From Pseudomonas congelans (GTDB lineage Bacteria; Pseudomonadota; Gammaproteobacteria; Pseudomonadales; Pseudomonadaceae), in the NCBI RefSeq assembly GCF_900103225.1, contig NZ_FNJH01000006.1, positions 124,001 to 188,000 on the forward strand: 64,000 bases of DNA. The letters are read 5' to 3'. Position 1 is the stretch's first letter, and each line of letters begins with the position of its first letter. Below, piece by piece: positions 43,971-52,860 of the stretch. The position numbers and the translations under genes are program-made. Below the pieces are notes generated by a model. The model made no database searches and was not told the origin of the DNA. It saw only the letters and a program-made list of their open reading frames with translations.

Positions 43971-44765
43971 TCAGCCCTGACTTTCGATCAGTCTTTGCAG
44001 CTCCGCCGATTTGCCCGGTGAAAAAGCAAGTGCCAGTTGTGTGCGGTTATGCATGTGAGTCAGGCGCAGCACTTGCGACACATAGAGCTTCACAGTGTTT
44101 TCAGTAATGCCCAGTTCGCAGGCGATCTGGTAATTGGTCAGCCCGGTGCTGACCAGGCGCGCCACGTCCAGCTGGCGAGGTGATAACTTGGCCAGTGCCA
44201 CCGGCATCTGCCCCTCGCGTTCCGCACTGTCACGCGTTCTCCGCTCGGGTTGAGGCCTGTTCTGTACGCTGTCCAGATTCTGATAAAGGTCGTCGATGGA
44301 GGCGGCCAGGAACTGGAGCTTCTCGTTGAGCAGGCCCAGTTGCTGGCGGTTTTTCTGCCGCTCGTTCAGCGCCTGGACTTGCAACTGCACACCTTCGAGC
44401 AATTCTGCAAGATCAACCGGCTTCTGGTAGTAATCGGCGATGCCGGCCCGAAGGGCCTTGATGACGTCTTTTTTCTCGGCCTGGCCGGTCAGCATGATGG
44501 CCTCGAACAGGTGCGTCTTGCCGCCAGTCATCTTCATCGCTTCGACCATCTCGATCCCGTTCATGCCGGGCATTTCCAGATCGCAAAGCACGATACCGAT
44601 GGTGCTGTCGGCGCTGAAACGCTCAATGGCCTCAAGGCTCGAATAGCAACGCACACACTCATAGCCGCTGCTCTCCAGAAATTCGCAGAGTTCTTCAACA
44701 ATAGGGGGTTGGTCATCGACCACCAGAACTTTGGTGAACGGGTAGTTATCCACAGGCAACTCCAT
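43971..44765 (-). CDS. pprB: Response regulator PprB (REC-LuxR), Tad pilus activator
   Basis: PprB with PprA forms a two-component pair; in P. aeruginosa PprB switches on the flp-tad genes, fimbriae and an adhesin. The 264 residues have a receiver domain (about 10-130; D17/D18 and D62 in VLCDLEMPGMNG), a helical linker (about 130-160), then a LuxR/GerE helix-turn-helix (about 190-250; LTNYQIACELGITENTVKLYV). I identify it as PprB from this domain order and its position beside fppA, tadF and pprA. A perfect palindrome lies 123 bp upstream of its start. Confidence 0.88.
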   Translation of the reverse strand: MELPVDNYPFTKVLVVDDQPPIVEELCEFLESSGYECVRCYSSLEAIERFSADSTIGIVLCDLEMPGMNGIEMVEAMKMTGGKTHLFEAIMLTGQAEKKDVIKALRAGIADYYQKPVDLAELLEGVQLQVQALNERQKNRQQLGLLNEKLQFLAASIDDLYQNLDSVQNRPQPERRTRDSAEREGQMPVALAKLSPRQLDVARLVSTGLTNYQIACELGITENTVKLYVSQVLRLTHMHNRTQLALAFSPGKSAELQRLIESQG

Positions 44766-44887
44766 GCTGTTAGGGGCCGTCGACGGCGCCCCGATCCATT
44801 CAGCAAAACATGACTTGGCGTATTCGATCAGTGTGGTATCGGTGACAGTACTTCATCGCCATGACTTAACCGTAGTCGTACTTTCTG

Positions 44888-44901
44888 ACTATGTACATAG
44901 T
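44888..44901. promoter_or_regulatory. Perfect 14-bp palindrome between fppA and pprB
   Basis: ACTATGTACATAGT is a perfect inverted repeat in the 164-bp gap before pprB. It is AT-rich, unlike nearby coding DNA, and sits where a regulator of pprB could bind. No T-run follows, so it is not a terminator. A PprB or LuxR-type site is a guess. Confidence 0.5.
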
Positions 44902-44929
44902 ATTAGAATTTTCCCGCGCCGTTATTCGA

Positions 44930-45400
44930 CTAGTGGAGCAGTGCCGTGCTCAGGAGTAAACCTGCGAATAGAAAAGGTGAGAAGGGATGTTTGTCTGGCG
45001 CTGCGGGATTCATATACCGGTAGCGTTGCGCGGCCCATTGCCGTGCCTGAGGCCAGGCACTCTTTCCGACGATAAGCCAGACCGCCATGGCAACGCCGGC
45101 GCCAATAAACGTACACAACAGATACGCACTGTTCGAGGCCAGCGCCAACGCCGTCATCAGTTTGACGTCTCCGGCACCCAGCTTGCCGAGTGCATAACCG
45201 GGCAATGTCAGCGCCAGGGCCAAGGTTGCGGCCAACAAGGCCTCCAGCGCAGGTGAGCCGAGCCAGGTCATACCGGTGAACGCCAGGTAGGTCATGGCCA
45301 GGGCTGCTGCGCCGAGTGTCAGTTCGTTGGAAATCTGCTTGCAACGCGCATCCTGTTCGGCGCAAATTGCAAACCAGATCAATAGGAAAAATAATTTCAT
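44930..45400 (-). CDS. fppA: Type IV prepilin peptidase FppA (TadV-like)
   Basis: FppA cleaves the Flp prepilin and probably TadF. The 156-residue protein is a short A24 peptidase: multiple membrane helices and both catalytic aspartates, D17 (AEQDARCKQISN) and the GAGDVKLM motif (about residues 75-82). It lacks the N-methylation domain of full-length PilD, as expected for Tad peptidases. It is divergent from tadF; its 75-bp upstream gap is their shared promoter region. It is the only prepilin peptidase in the window. Confidence 0.92.
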   Translation of the reverse strand: MKLFFLLIWFAICAEQDARCKQISNELTLGAAALAMTYLAFTGMTWLGSPALEALLAATLALALTLPGYALGKLGAGDVKLMTALALASNSAYLLCTFIGAGVAMAVWLIVGKSAWPQARQWAAQRYRYMNPAAPDKHPFSPFLFAGLLLSTALLH

Positions 45401-45475
45401 CGCGCCGAAGACATCCTGTTATCGGGAAAGAATCTATGCTGTGTTGATGTAATAAATGTCAGGGTAGACGTTGAT

Positions 45476-45931
45476 ATGAGAACCGTTCCGAAACTTACCT
45501 TGCCCCGCCGTCAACAGGGGGCTGCCGCTATTGAATTCTCAGCGGTGTTCGTTATTTTCTTTGCGGTGTTCTACGGCATGGTGAGTTATAGCCTGCCTTT
45601 GCTCATGGTCCAGTCATTCAATGCCGCTGCCAGTGAAGCGGTGCGCAGAAGTGTGGCCCTCAGTCCGACCGTTACTGGTTATAACGATCTGTTGAAGAGT
45701 CAGGCCCGGAGTGTGGTCATGAACCAGCTGTCGTGGATACCCCCTGCGCTGGGGTTCAATGTCAGCCATACCAGCGTGACCTATAGCGCAGGCATTCTGA
45801 CAGTGACCATTCAGTACCCCAAGACCCGACTCGCTCAGGTCCTGCCCTTGTTGACCCTGCCTGGCATTGGCGAGGTCCCGCGTTTGCCGAGCAACCTGAC
45901 GGCACAAGCGAGTCTGCAACTTGTCCCTTGA
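45476..45931 (+). CDS. tadF: Tad minor pseudopilin TadF (TadE-like)
   Basis: The 151-residue protein has a TadE-like N-terminus: LPRRQQGAAAIEFSAVFVIFFAVF, where a prepilin peptidase would cut after G (QQG/AAAIEF), with E at +5. One transmembrane helix follows, then a soluble beta-rich domain. TadE/TadF pseudopilins take part in starting the pilus fibre. By position beside fppA and pprA it matches the P. aeruginosa gene called tadF (PA4294). Its stop overlaps the pprA start by 11 bp. Confidence 0.85.
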   Translation: MRTVPKLTLPRRQQGAAAIEFSAVFVIFFAVFYGMVSYSLPLLMVQSFNAAASEAVRRSVALSPTVTGYNDLLKSQARSVVMNQLSWIPPALGFNVSHTSVTYSAGILTVTIQYPKTRLAQVLPLLTLPGIGEVPRLPSNLTAQASLQLVP

Positions 45932-48701
45932 AAAGAATCGTTTGAGCCGTTGGCTGGGCCGTGGTGAAGCAACACAAGTGCCGCAGCCTTTGCCTGTATC
46001 GAGCGAGCCCGGTCCGATCGGTGCGGACCTCTATCTGCTGCTGGATGACCAGGGTGGCATCCAAAGCATCAGCCCGCACTTGCTCGCCCGCCTGGACATC
46101 GCAGCGCCACTCCCGGCTGCCCAGCGGTTGATGAGCCTGTTGCTGCCCAACAGCGCACTGGTCATCGAAGGTGTGCCGCGTGACTGGCTGGGGCACATGC
46201 TCGACCTCGACTTCAAGGGCTCCGACGCGCATACCTTGCACGCCCGAGGCTGGGTGCAGGCACATGGCAAGGGCTGGCTCCTGCAATTGCTGGATATCAG
46301 CGACCTGATGGAGGAAGCCAGTGCCGCGCGCAGCCGCCAGCAGTGTCTGCGGTTTGCCGGGCAGATGGCCGAGCGTGTGCGTGGGTGCAGCGTGGACCGC
46401 CTGACTGCCGTGGTGAGCGAGCAGCTGGAGGAACTCGCGCAGCTATGGCGCATCCCCTGTGTAGCGCTGGTATTGTCGGAAGTCGGTGGGGTTGGCTGGC
46501 GTGTTTATTGTCAGTACAGCGCCCATACGGCGCCCGAGTTGTGGCAGGTCGGGCAGCGACTGGGCAGCGCACTGGGTCGATTCAACGTCGACGCTACGCA
46601 GCAACTGAGGTTTGGCGGCGGTGTCGAGGAGGGGGCGCTGCAAACTGTTTTCGGCAACGCTGACGGTTTTCTGATTCCCCACAGTCGCGATAACGTTGCC
46701 AAGGCCTGGCTGATGTTCGGGTTTTATAATGCGCAGCAGCAGGCTCCGGACCTTGGCGAGCGCGAGTGGCTCAACCTGTGCTCCGCTCTGGCCGGACCGG
46801 TGCTTTTTCGCCTGTCCGAGCAACACAACCGTCACCATGTCGAACGCCTGGCGGTGCTTCAGGACCTGCTGGGCACCGGGTGGTGGGAATTGGTGCCTGA
46901 TCGTGACGAGGTTCTGCTGGCTCCGCAGCTGGCTCGCAGTCTGCGCTTGGGCGACCGGGTCGAAAGCCTGTCGCGTCAGGACTGGCTGGCGCTGATTCAT
47001 CCCGCCGATCGACAGGAACTGTCCAGTCGTCTCGCGCAGTTGCGCGACAAAGGCACACCGCTGTTGCTCTGCGTGCGCCTGGCGCAAAACGATCCAGCCC
47101 AGGAAACCCTCTGGTTTCGTATCCAGGGTCAGGCATTGATCAGTGGTCAGGTTCAGCGTGTGCTGGGGTTCATGCTGGACGTCAGCGATATCAAGAATCA
47201 GGAAACCGAGGCCGCCGCCGCCCATGCCCGGCTGGATAACCTGATTGCCAGTTCGCCAGCCGTGATTTACGTGCAGCGTTACGATCACGGCAATCTGGAG
47301 GCAACCTTCTTCAGTGACAGCCTTACGCCTTTGCTGGGCTGGACGCTGGCCGATTGTGTGGAGGGGCAACTGGCGGGATACATCCATCCCGAAGACCACG
47401 ACATCTGGTTCGAGCGTAACCGCCAACTGCTGCGCGAAGGCTTCGTCAGCCGTCGTTTCAGATTGCGCAACAGGAACGGCCAATATCACTGGCTGCTGGA
47501 TGAGGCGCGATTGCTGCGTGACGACCTTGGCATGCCGGTGGAGGCGGTGGGGCTGTGGCTGGACGTGACCGAGGCCACCCTGGCTGCCGAGCATATTCGA
47601 CGCAGCGAGGAGCGTTACCGCATTCTGGTAGAAGATTCGCCGGCGATGATCTGCCGTTACACGCCGGATCTGGTGTTGAGTTTCGGTAACCGTCCACTGG
47701 CCAACTATATGGAGTGCACGCCCGAGCAACTGACCGGGATCAACCTGGGAGACTGGCTGTCGGACGAGCAGCGCGAGGCGTTCATCAAGCGTATCGGCCA
47801 ACTGACTCCGGAAGCACCGGTGAGTACTGAAGAAATCTGTATCGAGCTGCCGGGGCGCGAGTATGCCTGGTGGATATGGGCCGACCGAGGGGTATTCGAC
47901 GAGCACGGCAAGTTGGTCGAAGTACAGGCGGTGGGTCGTGACAACACCGATGTGCGCCGCTCGCGCATGCAGTTGAATCAGAGCGCGAAAATGGCAACGC
48001 TTGGCGAGATGTCCACCGGTCTGGCCCACGAGATCAATCAGCCCCTCAACGTCATGCGCATGGCCGTGGTCAACGTTCTCAAGCGTCTGGGCCGGGGTGA
48101 TGTGGACATCGAGTACCTCACCGAAAAACTCAATCGCATCGACGCCCAGGTGCAGCGTGCTGCCCGGGTAGTCGACCATATGCGGGTATTCGGTCGCCGC
48201 TCTGAAGTAGAAGAGCAGTTGTTCGATCCGGCCCGGGCGGTGGAAGGCACAATCTCGATGCTGGCTGAAGGCATGAAGGGCAAGGGCGTGCAGCTGCGGG
48301 TCGGCGCGATGATCGACGCTGTGCGCGTTCGTGGCCATGTCGATCAGCTTGAACAGGTGCTGATCAACCTGATGGTCAACGCCCGTGATGCACTGTTGTC
48401 GCGCCGGGAAAAGGACCGGGATTTCGAGCCGTGGATCAGTGTGGAGGCCGAACGCGATGAAAATATCATCCGCCTGGCGGTTCAGGACAATGGCGGGGGC
48501 ATTGATCCGCGGTTGCTGGAGCGCATTTTCGAGCCGTTTTTCACTACCAAACCGGTGGGAGTCGGCACAGGGCTGGGCCTGTCGGTCAGTTATGGCATCG
48601 TCGACCAGATGGGCGGCCAGCTCAGTGTCGCCAACGTCGGCGAGGGAGCTCGATTCCAGATCGAGCTGCCGATCTTCAACGCCGATCAGACCGGCAGCTA
48701 A
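45921..48701 (+). CDS. pprA: Sensor histidine kinase PprA
   Basis: The 926-residue protein has no transmembrane helix, so it should be a soluble sensor. Domains in order: an N-terminal region (about 30-130), a possible GAF-like region (about 150-300), three PAS-like regions (about 310-425, 435-550, 560-680), a histidine kinase domain with H703 (GEMSTGLAHEINQPLN), and an ATPase domain with N-box LINLMVNARDALL and G-boxes DNGGGIDPR and GTGLGLSV. It should phosphorylate PprB. The start is uncertain: TTG at 45921 overlaps tadF by 11 bp; a downstream TTG at 45942 is possible. Its stop overlaps the convergent tadG stop. Confidence 0.86.
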   Translation: MSLEKNRLSRWLGRGEATQVPQPLPVSSEPGPIGADLYLLLDDQGGIQSISPHLLARLDIAAPLPAAQRLMSLLLPNSALVIEGVPRDWLGHMLDLDFKGSDAHTLHARGWVQAHGKGWLLQLLDISDLMEEASAARSRQQCLRFAGQMAERVRGCSVDRLTAVVSEQLEELAQLWRIPCVALVLSEVGGVGWRVYCQYSAHTAPELWQVGQRLGSALGRFNVDATQQLRFGGGVEEGALQTVFGNADGFLIPHSRDNVAKAWLMFGFYNAQQQAPDLGEREWLNLCSALAGPVLFRLSEQHNRHHVERLAVLQDLLGTGWWELVPDRDEVLLAPQLARSLRLGDRVESLSRQDWLALIHPADRQELSSRLAQLRDKGTPLLLCVRLAQNDPAQETLWFRIQGQALISGQVQRVLGFMLDVSDIKNQETEAAAAHARLDNLIASSPAVIYVQRYDHGNLEATFFSDSLTPLLGWTLADCVEGQLAGYIHPEDHDIWFERNRQLLREGFVSRRFRLRNRNGQYHWLLDEARLLRDDLGMPVEAVGLWLDVTEATLAAEHIRRSEERYRILVEDSPAMICRYTPDLVLSFGNRPLANYMECTPEQLTGINLGDWLSDEQREAFIKRIGQLTPEAPVSTEEICIELPGREYAWWIWADRGVFDEHGKLVEVQAVGRDNTDVRRSRMQLNQSAKMATLGEMSTGLAHEINQPLNVMRMAVVNVLKRLGRGDVDIEYLTEKLNRIDAQVQRAARVVDHMRVFGRRSEVEEQLFDPARAVEGTISMLAEGMKGKGVQLRVGAMIDAVRVRGHVDQLEQVLINLMVNARDALLSRREKDRDFEPWISVEAERDENIIRLAVQDNGGGIDPRLLERIFEPFFTTKPVGVGTGLGLSVSYGIVDQMGGQLSVANVGEGARFQIELPIFNADQTGS

Positions 48702-50731
48702 ATCACCAGCGTCGCCTGACCCAGGTTGCAGCTCAGGTTGGTGCCGACGTCGGTGGCCCCCATGCTCACGCCCAGCGATTCGAACAAGGGGTCGACGACC
48801 GACGTCAGCAAGCGTGTCAGGGTGTCGTCGACAATCGCATCCAGCGCCAGGGTCAGGCTGTTCAGCGTGCCGGCCGCACCGGTGATGACGTTACCCAGCA
48901 CATTACTGGTCGCCGGTTTATACACATTCACTTTTACGCTTGAAGCCGTGCCGTTGAGCAAGGTGCTCGGTTTGGTGTGTGCAACGCGTGTCAGGTAAAA
49001 CGGAGCGGTGTTGATTTCCGGCAGGTTGGGCGAGCTGAACGTCGTGCTGGTTACCGCCGAGCTGCCCAGTGCCGACTGGCTGACGTTTTCGAAGGTAAGG
49101 CCGATACCGCCACCCCCGAAAGGCTTGCGGGCGGTGCAGTTACCCAGCAGCCCGGCGATTTTCTGACAGGTCATGGTGCCGATATCGATGATCGGCAGGG
49201 GCAGGGCGGTGATGGCCGCCGGATCAGTGCTGGCGGGGAAGGCAGATGGACTCTCGATCGAGCCTATCTTGGCGCTGAGCAGCGCTGCGTCGGTCTTGAC
49301 GTTGAGGGTTTTGCTGGCGTTGCTGGTGCAGGTAAAACCGGTGACGTAGCTGTCGGCGCTGGCCATTGACAGGCTCATGTCGATCCTCGGACCTGCGCTT
49401 GACGAGCTGTCGGTCAGAAATTTGAAGTCGGTCACCATGCAACTGGTGAGCCCCAGCGCACAGGTGGCCGAGGTCCCCAGCCCGGCGAGGTTCAGGCCCA
49501 ATGCGCTGTTGAGAATCGGCGTGAGGCTGCCGATCACTGAACCTGCGGTATTGGCCAGCGAGGTTATCGTACCGAGCACCGGCAAGTTGATCGACACCAG
49601 CGCGCGCATTTGTGCCGTGCGCACGTAAATCCGGTTGGCACCGTTTCGCGGGTCGAGCGGGTCGATCTTGCTCGGGTCGCCGATCGCCGACAGCTGAGGC
49701 GGCTCGATCACCTGAATGCGTGTGGTGACCTGCGCCAGCCCGGCGACATTGATCTGGGTCGCGGTCAGAATGCCGGTCTTTTCGTTGGCCAGTTGCGCGA
49801 GGCCCTGCACCAGATCCATCAGGCGCAGATTGGTATTCAGCGCGGCGAGGTCCGCGCCGCTCTGCACTGACAGCAGATCACCCAGCAGCACCGTGGTCGC
49901 TCCAGAGGCCAGCTTCAAGGCTTGCAGGCCCTGAATGGCGGCGGTACCGCCCAGCGTTGCGTTGGGGCTGATGACATTGATTGCGCTCTGCAGCAGCTGA
50001 CTGACCGAGACCGACGTGTTGAGTACATCGTTGTAGCCAACCGCCGTGATGCTGAGGTCGGTTTTCAGCCTGTTCAGGTAGCTCAGCAGGCTCAGGTTGG
50101 TGTCTGCAATGCCTTGCCAGTTGGCAACACTCAGGTTCAGCGTGCCGCCGAGCAGGCTGCCGACCACCGGGTTGAGGAGCGCGGCGCCGGTACTGTCCAC
50201 AGTGACTCCGGCACTGCGGATGGTCAGCGCCGCCAGCGGCGCGGCACTGGCGGCCACGGCGGTGGCGCTGATCGTCACATTGGGTGGGGAGGGCGTCTTT
50301 TCGAACAGTGCGCCAATGCCGGCTGCAATGCTGCGCGGCACCGGATGAGCCGCGACCACCTGAATAGCCAGCGCCTGCGTCGAGTCGGCGACAAATACGC
50401 GAGGCCCCGCGACGTCCACGGTGAGTGTTCCGCAGCGAGTCACCAGGGTGCGCCCATCGGTATTCGGGGTGAAACCGTTGCGCGTGGCGCTCTGATTGGC
50501 GAAATCGGGCGCCGTGGCTGCCGTGCCGCTGCACTTGCCTCTACGGCCCGCCGCTTCCAGAGCGGCAATGTCCGCAACCCGCTGCAACGAGCGTTTTTCC
50601 AGATACAGCCTGCCGCTGTCGATAACGGTCAGCGTGCACAGCAGCGCCAGGCCCATGGTCAGCGCGGCCATCAGGCCGATCGCGCCGCGTTGCCGGGAGG
50701 GCATCGCCGTATAACCATCCAGTGGAGACAT
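48698..50731 (-). CDS. tadG: Tad pilus protein TadG
   Basis: The 677-residue protein has an N-terminal TadG/TadE-like membrane segment (PSRQRGAIGLMAALTMGLALLCTLTVIDSGRLYLEKRSLQRVADIAALEAA), the usual site for inner-membrane anchoring of TadG, followed by a long secreted domain rich in S, T, A and G, with many short repeats of hydrophobic strand-forming sequence. AGGAGT precedes the ATG at 50731, so I prefer it to the frame start at 50761. In P. aeruginosa tadG is next to pprB; here it converges with pprA with a 4-bp overlap. Its exact function is not known; a role in pilus biogenesis is known for the family. Confidence 0.84.
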   Translation of the reverse strand: MSPLDGYTAMPSRQRGAIGLMAALTMGLALLCTLTVIDSGRLYLEKRSLQRVADIAALEAAGRRGKCSGTAATAPDFANQSATRNGFTPNTDGRTLVTRCGTLTVDVAGPRVFVADSTQALAIQVVAAHPVPRSIAAGIGALFEKTPSPPNVTISATAVAASAAPLAALTIRSAGVTVDSTGAALLNPVVGSLLGGTLNLSVANWQGIADTNLSLLSYLNRLKTDLSITAVGYNDVLNTSVSVSQLLQSAINVISPNATLGGTAAIQGLQALKLASGATTVLLGDLLSVQSGADLAALNTNLRLMDLVQGLAQLANEKTGILTATQINVAGLAQVTTRIQVIEPPQLSAIGDPSKIDPLDPRNGANRIYVRTAQMRALVSINLPVLGTITSLANTAGSVIGSLTPILNSALGLNLAGLGTSATCALGLTSCMVTDFKFLTDSSSSAGPRIDMSLSMASADSYVTGFTCTSNASKTLNVKTDAALLSAKIGSIESPSAFPASTDPAAITALPLPIIDIGTMTCQKIAGLLGNCTARKPFGGGGIGLTFENVSQSALGSSAVTSTTFSSPNLPEINTAPFYLTRVAHTKPSTLLNGTASSVKVNVYKPATSNVLGNVITGAAGTLNSLTLALDAIVDDTLTRLLTSVVDPLFESLGVSMGATDVGTNLSCNLGQATLVI

Positions 50732-50868
50732 CAACACTCCTTCGATCACGCCGTCGTACACTCATTTGTCCCTGGGGAGTGTAGTCAACGCCTTGAAAGA
50801 GCACTGGCAAGGTGCCAGATTTGAGAAGTGTCGCACCCGTGATGTGCGGGCGCGATCGCTTCTGTCGA

Positions 50869-52185
50869 TCAATACTGGTAACGCAGCACCCCGTGCGACA
50901 GGGCACGAACGGCAAAGATGCCCAGCAAGGCCGTCATGGCTGGCACGACTAGCCACCAGACGCGCACCGACATGGCCGGCAAGGGGACATTGCGTTGAAT
51001 GAACGCCAGGCTGGCGGCGCAGACACAGAACGCCAGGAGCATGCCGGCGAGAATGTCGGTGGGCCAATGGACACCCAGGTAAACCCTCGACAGGGCGATT
51101 GCCAGGGCCGGAATACCGGCGACCAGCATCCAGGTCAGGCGCAGCCGCACGGGCTGACCGCGTCCGGCCAGTACGGCCAGGGTCATGAACAGCGCAAAGG
51201 CTGCCGAGCTGTGGCCGCTGGGCATGCTGTACGTCGTCAGCGGTTCCAACAGCACCTCCGGTCGAGCGCGGGCGAAAAACGTTTTCAGGATGCCGTTAGC
51301 GATCGCGGTGCCCAGTGTGGCGGTCAGGGCAAAGGCTGCGTGGCGCCATTGCCTGGCAACCGCCAACACGATGATCAGCAGGCTGGCGGCCAGCAACTGC
51401 GCCCTGAAATCGCCAATGCTGGTGACGAAGACCACGATGTGCTGCGTGGCTTCACTACGGTGTTCCTGGATGAGCGTCATCAGGCCGTTGTCGAAGTCGG
51501 CCAGCAACGGGAAGCCGAAGAACAGCGCCGCGACCAACATCAGGCTGAGCGCGGAAATCAGTCGGGTTGCGTAGCGTTTCTGGCGAATACTGCTCTGGAT
51601 GCTCAGCCCGAACAGGACGGCCAGCCCGCCGCCGACCACGGCCGCCTCGGGCCAGAACCCTTCCGGCAGTGGCAGGCGAATGGCCGCGCCTGCCGCCCAG
51701 CCCGGCATCAGGTAGGCAATCGACCAGCCTGCCGCCGCCAGCACGCTGACTGCCACGAAGCGCGGCAGCGGCATGTCGCACATACCGGCGATCATCGGCA
51801 GCATCGGGCGCAACGGACCGATGAAGCGGCCCACCAGCAAGCTGGCAATGCCGTAACGGTGAAAGTATTTTTCCGCACCTTCCATCCACTCCGGGTGCGT
51901 GCGCAAGCCGGGCAACTGACGGATATTCTGATGAAAGCGCCGGCCTATGAAATACGACACCGCGTCACCCAGCAGCCCGCCGAGAAAACCCAGCAACAGC
52001 ACTTCGCTCAACGGCAGTATGCCGCTGCCGGCCAAGGCGGCGATGGCAAACATGATGACCGTGCCTGGCACGACGATCCCGACGATCGCAACGCATTCAA
52101 TGAAGGCCACCAAAAAGATCGCGACAGCCACCCAGGAAGGGTTTGCGGTCAGCCAGCCGGTCATTCCATTGAGCAGATCGCCCAT
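50869..52185 (-). CDS. DedA-PAP2 phosphatase fusion protein
   Basis: The 438-residue protein has two membrane domains. The N-terminal half (about 1-200) is a DedA/VTT domain (AIVGIVVPGTVIMFAIAALAGSG; GRFIGPLRPMLPMIAGM). The C-terminal half (about 230-430) is a PAP2 phosphatase with the three motif regions KTFFARARP, PSGHSSA and SRVYLGVHWPTDILAG. It could dephosphorylate a membrane lipid such as undecaprenyl diphosphate while the DedA part flips it, but that link is inference. AAGGAA precedes the ATG. It begins 3 bp after the mpg stop on the same strand, so mpg is downstream... on the minus strand this gene is read after mpg. Confidence 0.9.
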   Translation of the reverse strand: MGDLLNGMTGWLTANPSWVAVAIFLVAFIECVAIVGIVVPGTVIMFAIAALAGSGILPLSEVLLLGFLGGLLGDAVSYFIGRRFHQNIRQLPGLRTHPEWMEGAEKYFHRYGIASLLVGRFIGPLRPMLPMIAGMCDMPLPRFVAVSVLAAAGWSIAYLMPGWAAGAAIRLPLPEGFWPEAAVVGGGLAVLFGLSIQSSIRQKRYATRLISALSLMLVAALFFGFPLLADFDNGLMTLIQEHRSEATQHIVVFVTSIGDFRAQLLAASLLIIVLAVARQWRHAAFALTATLGTAIANGILKTFFARARPEVLLEPLTTYSMPSGHSSAAFALFMTLAVLAGRGQPVRLRLTWMLVAGIPALAIALSRVYLGVHWPTDILAGMLLAFCVCAASLAFIQRNVPLPAMSVRVWWLVVPAMTALLGIFAVRALSHGVLRYQY

Positions 52186-52188
52186 CGG

Positions 52189-52860
52189 TCAGTTTCCTTG
52201 ATCGAGAAATAAGTAGTCGCGGCCTTCGACCTGACCACGTCTGAGAGGGTTCCGTGTGCAGAATCGGGCGTAACCGGCATCCACGAAGCGGTACATCAGG
52301 TGTTCATCGCGCCCGGCAGGGATACCCAGGCGGGTGGTCTGGATAATACGTTCGGGTGTCTGGCCGACATCCTCGACCAGCAGTCTCTGCGGGTCGAAGC
52401 GCTTGGCGTCCCACACCGGGACTTTCAGGCCGAGCGCCTTGCACAGCAACGTCTGGCCAGCGCAGAGTCGCTGCGCAGGGCGCATCGCGCCGCTGGCGTC
52501 GGGGTTGTTCAGTTGCATCTGCGCCAGCGCGTTTTCGTCGCTGATCGCGTCGGTCCAGGGAAACGCCGATTTGATCAGCACGGCGTTACCTGGCCCCTCA
52601 GCGCTGAAATTCAACGAATCGCCGCCACGCGCGTAGTACATATAGATGTGGCCACCGTCGAGAAACAGCGCCTTGCGTTTCTCGGTGTAACCCAGCGAGG
52701 CATGGCTGCCTTTTTCGGCGCAGTAGTACGCTTCGGTTTCGATGATCCGGGCGGCCAGCCACAGGTCGCCTACCTTGTGGCGGATCACCTTGCCCAGCAG
52801 ATCGCGCGCCAGCAACTGGGCATCGCGATGAAAGAAGTGGTCGGGGAGGGCTGTGGGCAT
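52189..52860 (-). CDS. 3-methyladenine DNA glycosylase (AAG/MPG family)
   Basis: It removes alkylated purines from DNA, the first step of base-excision repair. The 223-residue protein has the AAG family motifs: FFHRDAQLLARDLLGKVI, IETEAYYCAEKGSHAS (conserved E-x-Y), FLDGGHIYMYYARG, GPGNAVLIKSAFP and RPAQRLCAGQTLLCKALG. It ends 3 bp before the DedA-PAP2 start. The 285-bp gap to proA holds its promoter. No ribosome site is evident before the ATG at 52860. Confidence 0.94.
   Translation of the reverse strand: MPTALPDHFFHRDAQLLARDLLGKVIRHKVGDLWLAARIIETEAYYCAEKGSHASLGYTEKRKALFLDGGHIYMYYARGGDSLNFSAEGPGNAVLIKSAFPWTDAISDENALAQMQLNNPDASGAMRPAQRLCAGQTLLCKALGLKVPVWDAKRFDPQRLLVEDVGQTPERIIQTTRLGIPAGRDEHLMYRFVDAGYARFCTRNPLRRGQVEGRDYLFLDQGN

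Noticed and set aside
46443..48338. 631-residue minus-strand frame opposite pprA
   Set aside because: pprA has complete kinase motifs; the opposite frame is composition-driven.
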